Below are positions 1 through 7,282 of a DNA stretch of 64,000 nucleotides, in pieces (position 1 is the stretch's first letter; each line of letters starts with the position of its first letter). The translations under genes were made by a program, and so were the position numbers. The stretch comes from an uncultured Paenibacillus sp. (lineage in GTDB: Bacteria; Bacillota; Bacilli; Paenibacillales; Paenibacillaceae): NCBI GenBank assembly GCA_937895345.1, contig CALAWP010000066.1, forward strand, positions 1 through 64,000. The letters run 5' to 3'. The notes below the pieces were generated by a model that did not search any database, was not told the DNA's origin, and was given only the letters and a program-made list of their open reading frames with translations.

Positions 1-42
1 TCCGATTATCTCTTGAAATCTATGTATTTTGCAGGGCTCAGT

Positions 43-219
43 TCACGGATTCAGGGTTAATATAAACGGAATTAATACTGCAAAATAAAGCCAGCTTTCC
101 CCCCAAAGAGAAGTTACCCCTCCTGCGAAAGTCTGACCGATTAACATAAAAATTAACGGAATTACACCGGAAAGAATAATTCCATATACAAAACCCTTTA
201 ACCAGGCCAAATTCTTCAT
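43..219 (-). CDS. Small hypothetical membrane protein (58 aa)
   Basis: I do not recognise this gene. The start is placed at the ATG preceded by GGAGGAG about 10 nt upstream; a longer in-frame ATG exists at 249 but has no comparable site. The product has two hydrophobic segments, roughly residues 8-28 and 36-55, separated by a short polar turn, so it is probably a two-helix membrane protein. It lies alone on the minus strand, downstream of glpK and read the same way. Confidence 0.55.
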   Translation of the reverse strand: MKNLAWLKGFVYGIILSGVIPLIFMLIGQTFAGGVTSLWGESWLYFAVLIPFILTLNP

Positions 220-501
220 GACTGATATTTCACTCCTCCATGTTTGCAACTATGCTGACGCATAAATTTTAAAGCTGCTCATGATTGTTCAATCTACAGG
301 AGCTACTCAATCTTGCAGACTATTCCAATTCTTCACCTTGCAAACCGCTGAATCTCTTGTTTTCGATAAGAAGATCATCCAAAAAGTGTATGGTTTTGAC
401 TACTTCATTATATCGTACATGACAAGGTGTTCAAGAAATTTCCCCTTCCTTTATGGAACATTATATAAATGGAGCTAAGTCGCTCCTGTAAGTCGATAGC
501 G

Positions 502-1995
502 CTATTTGAACGCTCTAGCCGCCTGAACTGCCTTTTTCCAGCCGGCGTACAATGCATCGCTTTGTTCTTCCGGCATGGACGGAGCGAACGAGCGGTCAAG
601 CCGGCTGTTCCGTTCAAGCTCGCTGCAATCTTTCCAGAACCCGACGGCCAGGCCGGCCAAATACGCCGCGCCGAGCGCCGTCGTTTCATTGACGACGGGC
701 CTCTCGACCGGGACGCGCACCATATCCGATTGAAATTGCATCAGAAAATCGTTGCGGACGGCGCCGCCGTCCACCCTCAGCGATTTCAAGGACAGGCCCG
801 CGTCCTGCTCCATCACCGCAATGACGTCCTTCACCTGATAAGCCAGCGATTCGAGCACCGCGCGGACGAAATGCTCCTTGCTCGCCCCGCGCGTCAGGCC
901 GAATACGGCGCCCCGGGCGTCGCTGTCCCAATACGGCGTGCCAAGTCCGACGAAAGCCGGCACGACATACACGCCTTCGGTGGACGATACTTTGGAGGCG
1001 CAAATTTCGCTTTCCTGCGCCGACCCGATCAGCCGCAAGCCGTCGCGCAGCCACTGGATGGCGGAGCCTGCGACGAAGACGCTGCCTTCCAGCGCATACT
1101 CCACCTTGCCTCCGATGCCCCATGCGATGGTCGTCAGCAGCCCGTGCTCCGATTCGATCGCCCGCTCCCCCGTGTTCATCAGCATGAAGCAGCCCGTTCC
1201 GTACGTGCTTTTGGCCATGCCCGGCGCATAACACGCCTGCCCGAACAAGGCGGCCTGCTGGTCGCCGGCGGCGCCGGCGATCGGAAGGCGGCGGCCGAAG
1301 AAATGATGTTCGTCCGTATAGCCGTATACCTCCGAGGATGAGCGGACCTCCGGCAGCATCGACGAAGGAACGCCAAGCAGGCCGAGCAGTTCTTCGTCCC
1401 AGCGAAGCTCGTGAATATTGTACATGAGCGTGCGGGACGCGTTCGTATAGTCCGTCACATGCGCCGCGCCGCCGGTCATTTTCCAAATGAGCCAGCTGTC
1501 GATCGTCCCGAACAGCAGGTCTCCTCTCTCCGCCTTCTCCCTTGCCCCTTCGACATGATCGAGGATCCACTTCACCTTCGTGCCCGAAAAGTAAGGATCG
1601 ATCAGCAGTCCCGTCTTGGAACGAAACGCCGGCTCATATCCGGCCGCCTTCAGCTCTTCGCAAATTTCCGACGTTTGGCGCGATTGCCAGACGACGGCAT
1701 GGTGAACGGGCAGCCCGGTATGCCGGTCCCATACGACCGCCGTCTCCCGCTGGTTCGTTATGCCGATCGCCTCGATCCGGTCCGGCTCAATGCCCGAATC
1801 CGAGAGAACCGACGAGATGACGCCGAGCACCGACAGCCAAATTTCGTTCGCGTCATGCTCCACCCATCCGGGCCTAGGGTAATATTGGCGAATTTCCTGC
1901 TGCGCGGAAGCGGCGACGCTCCCCTGCCGGTCGAACAGCATCGCGCGCGTGCTGGTCGTGCCTTGGTCGATCGATAAAATATAAGATTGCTTCAT
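502..1995 (-). CDS. glpK: Glycerol kinase
   Basis: Phosphorylates glycerol with ATP to sn-glycerol-3-phosphate in the cytoplasm. The 497-aa length is normal for the FGGY kinase family. The N-terminal DQGTTSTR phosphate loop and the C-terminal GTPYWDSDARG signature are both clear. The HHFFG segment near residue 231 corresponds to the histidine that PTS HPr phosphorylates in Gram-positive glycerol kinases, so PTS control is likely. Of two adjacent ATGs, the second is chosen because it sits about 6 nt after GGAGG. It is preceded by a leader with a terminator hairpin. No glpF or glpD is next to it. Confidence 0.96.
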   Translation of the reverse strand: MKQSYILSIDQGTTSTRAMLFDRQGSVAASAQQEIRQYYPRPGWVEHDANEIWLSVLGVISSVLSDSGIEPDRIEAIGITNQRETAVVWDRHTGLPVHHAVVWQSRQTSEICEELKAAGYEPAFRSKTGLLIDPYFSGTKVKWILDHVEGAREKAERGDLLFGTIDSWLIWKMTGGAAHVTDYTNASRTLMYNIHELRWDEELLGLLGVPSSMLPEVRSSSEVYGYTDEHHFFGRRLPIAGAAGDQQAALFGQACYAPGMAKSTYGTGCFMLMNTGERAIESEHGLLTTIAWGIGGKVEYALEGSVFVAGSAIQWLRDGLRLIGSAQESEICASKVSSTEGVYVVPAFVGLGTPYWDSDARGAVFGLTRGASKEHFVRAVLESLAYQVKDVIAVMEQDAGLSLKSLRVDGGAVRNDFLMQFQSDMVRVPVERPVVNETTALGAAYLAGLAVGFWKDCSELERNSRLDRSFAPSMPEEQSDALYAGWKKAVQAARAFK

Positions 1996-2042
1996 CATGT
2001 ACCTCCCGCCATCGTATTGGAGAATCCGTTCCCGATGCGAAC

Positions 2043-2095
2043 AAAAAAACCACAACAAAGAATCGTTCCGCTCGGAACGTCGCTTGGCTGTGGTT
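2043..2095 (-). terminator. Leader terminator of glpK (GlpP-type antitermination candidate)
   Basis: On the minus strand AACCACA pairs with TGTGGTT and is followed by a run of Ts. An inner hairpin (CGTTCC/GGAACG) lies inside the loop. This intrinsic terminator lies between the glpK promoter and the start codon. Bacillus glp leaders have this arrangement, where GlpP with glycerol-3-phosphate prevents termination. GlpP itself is not in the window, so that regulator is inferred. Confidence 0.7.
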
Positions 2096-2131
2096 CTCCG
2101 ATTTCTCCGTCACATGCTATTTATTACGTCT

Positions 2132-2161
2132 ATTATACGCACGGGCTGAAAGCGCCGTCAA
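2132..2161 (-). promoter_or_regulatory. Sigma-A-type promoter of glpK
   Basis: Minus strand: TTGACG (2156-2161), an 18-bp spacer, then TATAAT (2132-2137). Transcription would start near 2125, giving a leader of about 130 nt that contains the terminator hairpin. Confidence 0.65.
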
Positions 2162-2376
2162 CGGGCGCTCTTTTGCGGGTGCCGTACGTCTGGCCGCCGG
2201 GCGCGTCCGTCCGCGCCCCGGCCGGCAACCTTTCGCGCTTGGCGCCCGCTTAGCGCCCGCTTGGCTTCGCACCTCGTTCACTTTGCGCTTACGCCCGGCC
2301 GGCTTCGATCCCCCGTTGACTTTTGCGCTTAGCGCCTGCTGCCTTCGCACTCCGCGTTTGCCTTTCTTGCGCCTGT
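2162..2376. repeat. GC-rich spacer with degenerate short repeats
   Basis: This gap after the patB stop holds imperfect direct repeats. GCCCGGCCGGCTTCGA occurs near 2293 and again near 2381, about 88 bp apart, and TTTGCGCTTA/CGCC-type units recur between them. Reading frames here are low-complexity Arg/Ala/Gly strings and show no gene. Confidence 0.5.
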
Positions 2377-3567
2377 TTAAGCCCGGCCGGCTTCGAACTC
2401 CCGCTGCGCCGCCTCGCCAAACTGCTTGAGCGCCTGCTTCAAGATCGACCGCGGACATGCAAGATTAATGCGCAGCCACCCTTCGCCTTCGGTCCCGAAG
2501 ATCGTGCCGTCGTTGAACGCTACCTTTGCCTTGTTGAACATCAGGTCCTTCAGACCGCTGCGGTCCAATCCCAGACCTCTGCAGTCGACCCATAGCAAAT
2601 ACGTGCCGTCCGGCACCATCGGCTTGACCTGCGGCAGATGCTCGCTCAAATACGACAAGGCGTAATCGAGATTGTCCTTCACGTATGCCAGCATGGCGTC
2701 GAGCCATTCCCCGCCTTCGTTGAAGGCCGCCTCCACCGCGTCCTGGGCAAAATGCTGCGCCATATGAAGGCTGAGCGTCTTCATCCGCTTGTCCAGCCGC
2801 TGGCGCATGCCTTCGTTCGAGACGACGATAAAGGACGTATGGAGTCCCGGCAAATTAAACGTTTTGGTAGCGGCCAGACAGGTAATCGTTATATCGGCAA
2901 TCTCCGGCGAAAGCGCGGCAAACGGCACGTGCTGTTTGTCCGGGAAGACCAGATCGCAATGAATTTCGTCCGATACGACCGTTACGCCGTACCGCAGGCA
3001 CAGCTCGCCAAGCCGCAGCAGCTCGTCGCGCTCCCATACCCGTCCTCCCGGATTATGCGGGCTGCAAAGCAGCATGAGCTTGGCCCCGTCCTTGAACAGC
3101 GATTCCAGCTGCTCCAGATCCATCTCGTAACGCCCATTGCGCAGCACAAGCGGATTGCGGGCCACGACGCGGTCGTTGCCCCGAATGACATCGTAGAACG
3201 GATAATAGACCGGCGACTGCAGCACGACGGCGTCACCCGGCGAAGTAAACTGCTCGACCGCCAGGCTCAGCGAAGTGACGACGCTGGGGGAATCGAGAAT
3301 CCATTCCTTGTCGATCGACCAGCCGTGACGGCGCTCGTACCACCCTTGGATCGCTTCCAGATAGCTGTCCGTGCGGATCGCATAGCCGTAGGCGCCCAGC
3401 GCCGCGCGTTTCTTCAGCACTTCCTGCACGGCCGGAGGGCTCGGAAAATCCATGTCCGCCACCCACAGCGGAAGAATGTCGGCATGGCCGAACAGCGGTC
3501 CGACCTGATCCCATTTGTACGATCTCGTATTGCGGCGGTCGATTAACGTATCGAAATTGTAGCTCAT
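2377..3567 (-). CDS. patB: PatB/MalY-type PLP-dependent C-S lyase (aminotransferase fold I)
   Basis: Probably a cystathionine beta-lyase-type enzyme that splits C-S bonds in cystathionine or related thiols, in the cytoplasm. The 396-aa protein is full length for this group. It has the N-terminal WVADMDFPSP motif typical of MalY/PatB, SPHNPGGRVW and SDEIHCDLV in the PLP pocket, and the Schiff-base lysine in AATKTFNLPGL. The start is the second in-frame ATG, which has GAGGAG at proper distance; the first is too close to the same site. It reads leftward between the ABC exporter operon and glpK and is probably a single-gene unit. An ordinary aminotransferase activity cannot be excluded. Confidence 0.88.
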   Translation of the reverse strand: MSYNFDTLIDRRNTRSYKWDQVGPLFGHADILPLWVADMDFPSPPAVQEVLKKRAALGAYGYAIRTDSYLEAIQGWYERRHGWSIDKEWILDSPSVVTSLSLAVEQFTSPGDAVVLQSPVYYPFYDVIRGNDRVVARNPLVLRNGRYEMDLEQLESLFKDGAKLMLLCSPHNPGGRVWERDELLRLGELCLRYGVTVVSDEIHCDLVFPDKQHVPFAALSPEIADITITCLAATKTFNLPGLHTSFIVVSNEGMRQRLDKRMKTLSLHMAQHFAQDAVEAAFNEGGEWLDAMLAYVKDNLDYALSYLSEHLPQVKPMVPDGTYLLWVDCRGLGLDRSGLKDLMFNKAKVAFNDGTIFGTEGEGWLRINLACPRSILKQALKQFGEAAQREFEAGRA

Positions 3568-3638
3568 GTTCATTCTCCTCTAAACGCTTTGTTGCCCTAA
3601 ATGATAGCATAAGCGATTCCAAAGTGAAACGGCCGCGG

Positions 3639-4487
3639 TTAATCCGTCCTTCGCTTGAACGTCCGCAGCATTCCGTACAGCATCGCCGCATGAACCAGCA
3701 AGCCGGCAATGAAATAACCGGCCGCCTCCGCCGCGCTTCCTCCCGCTTTCAGCCATATGGCCGCCGGCCAATAAGACGGAATCCAGGCGCCAAGCAGCCC
3801 CCAGGCGCCGGGCGCGAAGAAAGCGGCAATCGGACCGGCGATCAGCAGACCACCCAGCTTGGACAACGCCAGCCCCTCCACTTTGTTCGAGGCGAACGAA
3901 GCCAACAGCAAGGCGAACAAGGGAGCTTCCAGCGCAAGCAGCAGCACCGCCCCGAGATGCAGCGGATTCAGAAGGGGGATGGAGAGCCCGTCCGCATCGC
4001 CGAACAGGCCGGAGGCGCCGACGAACAGGCCGAGGCAAGCGATGCATGCCAGGCACGGCAGCGCCAGCCTGTAAGCCAGATAGCCGCCGCGCCCGAGCGG
4101 AGTGACGGCGTAATACGCGATCAGGTTGGCGTCCCGCTCGTCGAGCATGAGCAGGCCCGACATCATCCCGAGCAGCATCGGAATGACTGACGCGAGCAGG
4201 GAAGCGGCGAAGCCGTCATACGGCTCAAGCCGAAAATGTAACTGCAGGGCAACCCATTCGGAAATCGGGGGATACAAATAACGAACGATTGCAACAAGCG
4301 CGAGCGGTCCGATTATTCCGGCAAGCAGCATCGGGTCGCGCCATCCCTGCCGCAAATCGTTCAGAAGAAGCGCGGCGTATTTGGAACGGACGACGCCGTT
4401 CCGCCGCCGATCCTTGCCGTCTCCCGTTCCTGGGCCCGGCGGGCCGACCGGTCCGGCGCTTGCGATTTCTTTTACCTTATAACTCAT
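3639..4487 (-). CDS. ABC-2-type exporter permease
   Basis: Membrane subunit of an ABC exporter, 282 aa, with about six hydrophobic segments. It resembles the fluoroquinolone-export permease type: SKYAALLLNDLRQGWRDP leads into the first helix and LDERDANLIAYYAVTPL forms the cytoplasmic loop. The start ATG overlaps the stop of the preceding permease as ATGA, so the genes are translationally coupled. It is the last gene of tetR-ATPase-permease-permease. The substrate is unknown; a drug or peptide is plausible because a TetR regulator heads the operon. Confidence 0.82.
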   Translation of the reverse strand: MSYKVKEIASAGPVGPPGPGTGDGKDRRRNGVVRSKYAALLLNDLRQGWRDPMLLAGIIGPLALVAIVRYLYPPISEWVALQLHFRLEPYDGFAASLLASVIPMLLGMMSGLLMLDERDANLIAYYAVTPLGRGGYLAYRLALPCLACIACLGLFVGASGLFGDADGLSIPLLNPLHLGAVLLLALEAPLFALLLASFASNKVEGLALSKLGGLLIAGPIAAFFAPGAWGLLGAWIPSYWPAAIWLKAGGSAAEAAGYFIAGLLVHAAMLYGMLRTFKRRTD

Positions 4488-5189
4488 GCGCCCGCCTCCC
4501 CCGTTCCGATCCGTTCTTTCAAGTGGCGCCTGCACGATCGGTGCGCCCATCCGAAGGCGATCGCGTTCCATAGGATCAAGACCATGATCGAACAGACGAC
4601 TTCGGCCATGCCGGCAGGCTCCCGCAGCAGCCTCAAACTGCCTTCGGTCGGCAGCGCCCAATAAAGCGGCGTTTCCCATATGCCAAAAAAACCGAGCAGC
4701 GGCAAAATAAAGGGCATGGCGTAAGCCTGCGACAACAAAATAAAGCCGTTGATCGTGCGGCAGCGTACGGCAGTTGCAAACCGAAAGCAGCGTCATAAAG
4801 CTCGAGGTGAGCCCTATGCCGGCCGAGAAAGCAAGCGGCGATGCCGGGACGCCGGCCGCATAGAGATGAATGACCCAAGCCGCCGCCAATGACAGCAGTC
4901 CCAAAGAAATCGCTTTGGCCGCCAAATATTCGGCAATGCGGACCGGCGTCACGAACAGCGGATCATGCACGCCTTGGTCCCTTTCCAGCAAAATGATGCC
5001 GCCGGCCATAATGAGTCCCAGCGCGCTCGGATCGCTGAACGTCAGCAGCTGCGCCGCCTGTTCCCGATACGCTTCGGGCAGCGCCCTTACCAGCAGCCAG
5101 TAACAGGCGCACACCAACACGTAAACGGCGTAAAATCCGTGCCGCCATTGGAAGCGGACGTTGAACAGCGTCTGCGATATCAATCTCAT
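4484..5189 (-). pseudogene. ABC-2-type exporter permease, frameshifted
   Basis: The N-terminal half (MRLISQTLFNVRFQW through SSFMTLLSV) reads in one frame to about 4785. The C-terminal half (ATAVRCRTINGFILLSQAYA to the stop at 4484) continues in another frame. Together they give one normal permease of about 234 residues with six helices, so an indel near 4772-4785 interrupts the gene. The ATG overlaps the ATPase stop (ATGA) and the stop overlaps the next ATG, so operon signals are intact. It may be a genuine recent mutation or a base-calling error. If real, the exporter would lack one half of its membrane channel. Confidence 0.75.
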
Positions 5190-6043
5190 GTCAGCCGACT
5201 CCCCGTGACCTCGATAAATATGTCGCCGAGCGACGCTTCCATCGAATGGATCGTCTCTATGTCCGCCTCTTTCAGCAGCTGCTGGAACCGCGCGTTGCCG
5301 CCGATGCCGGTGAGCGAAAATTGCTCCTCGGCCGTCTTGCCGTCCGGCCGGCGGTATTCGACCTTCACTCTCTTGCTGCCGTGCCTGATCATGAGCTCGC
5401 GGGGAGATTCGATCAGCTTGATGCGACCGTCTACGATAAAAGCGACCCGGTCGCACAATTGCCTGGCGGCTTCCATATTGTGCGTCGTAATGAGCACGGT
5501 GGCGCCTTCCGCCCGCTTGGCCATAATCATCTCTTTCATGGCGGATGCGTTGACCGGATCCAGTCCGGAAGTCGGTTCGTCCAGAAACAGCATCTCGGGG
5601 CGGTTCAGAAGGGCGCGGCAAAAATTAAGCCTCATTCTCATTCCCTTGGACATCCGCGACACTTTCAGGTGCGCGGCTTCCTCCAGCCCCACTTGACGCA
5701 GCAGCCGTTCGGGGTCCTCCGTTTCGCCTTTGTACAGCGACCGAAACAGCTTCAAGTTTTCCATGGCCGTAAATTTCATATAAAAGTTCGGAAACTCGAA
5801 GGCAACTCCGATCCGCTCGTAATAATCGGTTCCGGCGCGGCGAATTTCCTGCCCCGAAACTTTGGCGCTGCCTTCGTACCCTTTCAGCGCTCCGATCAAT
5901 ATTTTTTGGGCGGTGCTTTTTCCCGCGCCGGACGGACCGAGAAAACCGAAAATTTCACCCTTCCGAATTTCAAAATCCAGCCCTTTGAGAACGGGCGCTT
6001 CCGCCCCGGGATAGCTGAATTTTAAATTTCTCACTTCAATCAC
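5186..6043 (-). CDS. ABC exporter ATP-binding protein
   Basis: Energises the two permeases downstream. The 285-aa protein has Walker A GPSGAGKST, signature SKGMRMRLNF, Walker B LLFLDEPTSGLD and the switch histidine in TTHNM. A C-terminal extension of about 70 residues follows the nucleotide-binding domain, as in drug and antibiotic exporters. The start is GTG, overlapping the last 8 nt of tetR, with GGAGGGG inside the tetR end as its ribosome binding site. The stop overlaps the next start (ATGA). Confidence 0.92.
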   Translation of the reverse strand: MIEVRNLKFSYPGAEAPVLKGLDFEIRKGEIFGFLGPSGAGKSTAQKILIGALKGYEGSAKVSGQEIRRAGTDYYERIGVAFEFPNFYMKFTAMENLKLFRSLYKGETEDPERLLRQVGLEEAAHLKVSRMSKGMRMRLNFCRALLNRPEMLFLDEPTSGLDPVNASAMKEMIMAKRAEGATVLITTHNMEAARQLCDRVAFIVDGRIKLIESPRELMIRHGSKRVKVEYRRPDGKTAEEQFSLTGIGGNARFQQLLKEADIETIHSMEASLGDIFIEVTGSRLT

Positions 6044-6671
6044 GCTTCACCCCTCCTTCGGCTCCGGACGGAAGGGACGCAATGCCCGCCGCCATCACTT
6101 CCGCCAACAGCTCCATCGTGCCGGGGTACAGCTCCTCGCCGATCTCCTCCCGATGCAGCGACAGCAAGACAAGAGAACGAATCATGCTGACGATCAATTC
6201 GGGCCGACAGCCGCTTAACAGTCCGGCGGACTGCCAAGCGGTTATGACCGGCAGCAGCGCATCCCGGTCCTCGGCAAAATTGCGCTCCAGCTTCTCCTGC
6301 GGCAGCTTGCGCATGACGCCTTCGAGCTCGCGTCCCCCGATCGCCCGGCGCAGCAGCGGGTTCTCATCCAGCATGCGGAGCGATTCGAGCAAAAAGCGGC
6401 GGATGTCCTCTCTGCCGACGGCTTTGCCGGGCGGAAACGCCTCCAGCATTTTGTCCCGAATATGCCTCTCGTCCTCCTGCAGCACTTCGAAGAACAGCTC
6501 CTCCTTCGACCCGTAAAACAAATAAAACGCGCCTTGCGATATGCCCGCGGCCTTCGTCAGGTCCGCGATGCTCGTCTTGGCGAGGCCGTACGACTCGAAG
6601 CATTGCCTTCCCGCCGCCAAAAGCTTTCCGTTGATCCACTCCCGTTCTTGTTCCGTAAACTTCTTGGGCAT
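6036..6671 (-). CDS. TetR/AcrR-family repressor of the ABC exporter operon
   Basis: 211 aa. The N-terminal helix-turn-helix is clear (GLAKTSIADLTKAAGISQGA, then FYLFYGSKEELF). The remainder is an all-helical ligand-binding domain. It is the first gene of the operon and overlaps the ATPase gene, so it probably represses its own promoter upstream of 6671 and is relieved by the exported compound. AGGAG lies about 8 nt before the ATG. The ligand cannot be told from sequence. Confidence 0.9.
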   Translation of the reverse strand: MPKKFTEQEREWINGKLLAAGRQCFESYGLAKTSIADLTKAAGISQGAFYLFYGSKEELFFEVLQEDERHIRDKMLEAFPPGKAVGREDIRRFLLESLRMLDENPLLRRAIGGRELEGVMRKLPQEKLERNFAEDRDALLPVITAWQSAGLLSGCRPELIVSMIRSLVLLSLHREEIGEELYPGTMELLAEVMAAGIASLPSGAEGGVKRD

Positions 6672-7190
6672 GCCCGGTCTCCTTTTGCGCCTGATAATGA
6701 TTGTATGAATGATTTTATTATATATTCACAGAATAGCTCACGCCACCCCTTACGTCAAGCCGTTCGAACTGCGGTTTCCATATATTTCTGCGCTATATCC
6801 TTACAAGTCGCATTTCTTCGCTTCGTTTTATGCCCCAAGGTCGTACACGAACTTACAACTCGCTTTTTCCCGCTTCGCTTACGCTCCAAAGTCATACACG
6901 TACTTACAGCCCGCTTTTTCCCGCCTCGCTCACGCTCCAAGGTCGTACACGTACTTACAGCCCGCTTTTTCCCGCTTCGCTCACGCTCCAAGGTCATACA
7001 CGTACTTACAGCCCGCTTTTTCCCGCTTCGCTCACGCTCCAAGGTCATACACGTACTTACAGCCCGCTGTTACTTGTTCCACTTATGTGCACCGGAATCT
7101 CAGGTTTAAGTTACCGGATGTATCTACGTTTGATCTAATTAAAACAAATATGGTAGAAAGAATCGGCAGATAGTTATATACCCTGATAAT
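6672..7190. other. Intergenic region, non-coding apart from a minisatellite
   Basis: About 600 bp lie between tetR and the terminator of the beta-mannosidase gene. It includes the tetR promoter region (AT-rich, 6690-6740) and a 51-bp tandem array. Several frames are open through the array only because the 51-bp unit is divisible by three. No gene is supported. Confidence 0.6.
6790..7068. repeat. 51-bp tandem minisatellite, about 4.5 good copies
   Basis: Near-identical 51-bp units begin at 6841, 6892, 6943 and 6994, followed by a 24-bp partial unit at 7045-7068. A decayed unit precedes them at 6790-6840. Each unit contains CGTACTTACAGCCCGCTTTT, then TTCGCTCACGCTCCAAGG. Units differ at only a few positions, so the array is recent. 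There are no spacers, so it is not CRISPR. Confidence 0.93.
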
Positions 7191-7228
7191 AAAAACGATC
7201 GTCCATGAAACCTGTCCATGAACGATCG
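7191..7228 (-). terminator. Intrinsic terminator after the beta-mannosidase gene
   Basis: Minus strand: CGATCGT and CATG pair with CATG and ACGATCG around a 9-nt loop, followed by TTTTTATT. It lies about 55 bp past the stop codon and ends the leftward polysaccharide locus. Confidence 0.8.
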
Positions 7229-7282
7229 CTTTTACCTTATACAATCATATTAATATTTGCCCGCCTTACTACCCGCTCTCGG

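Noticed and set aside
469..1341. 290-codon rightward open frame over glpK
   Set aside because: Antisense shadow of glycerol kinase with Arg/Pro/Ala-rich composition.
2117..2458. 113-codon leftward open frame after patB
   Set aside because: Low-complexity Arg/Ala/Lys string over degenerate repeats; it overlaps the patB end and the glpK promoter.
3639..5621. Single 660-codon open frame spanning both permeases and part of the ATPase
   Set aside because: Its first ~144 codons are an off-frame shadow of the ATPase, and the middle crosses the frameshift. The true genes begin at 5189 and 4487, each overlapping the previous stop by ATGA.
6790..7068. CRISPR array
   Set aside because: Units are directly adjacent with no unique spacers, and there are no cas genes.
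6709..7173. 154-codon open frame through the 51-bp repeats
   Set aside because: Open on several frames because the unit is a multiple of three; no ribosome binding site, and repeat units carry no recognisable domain.
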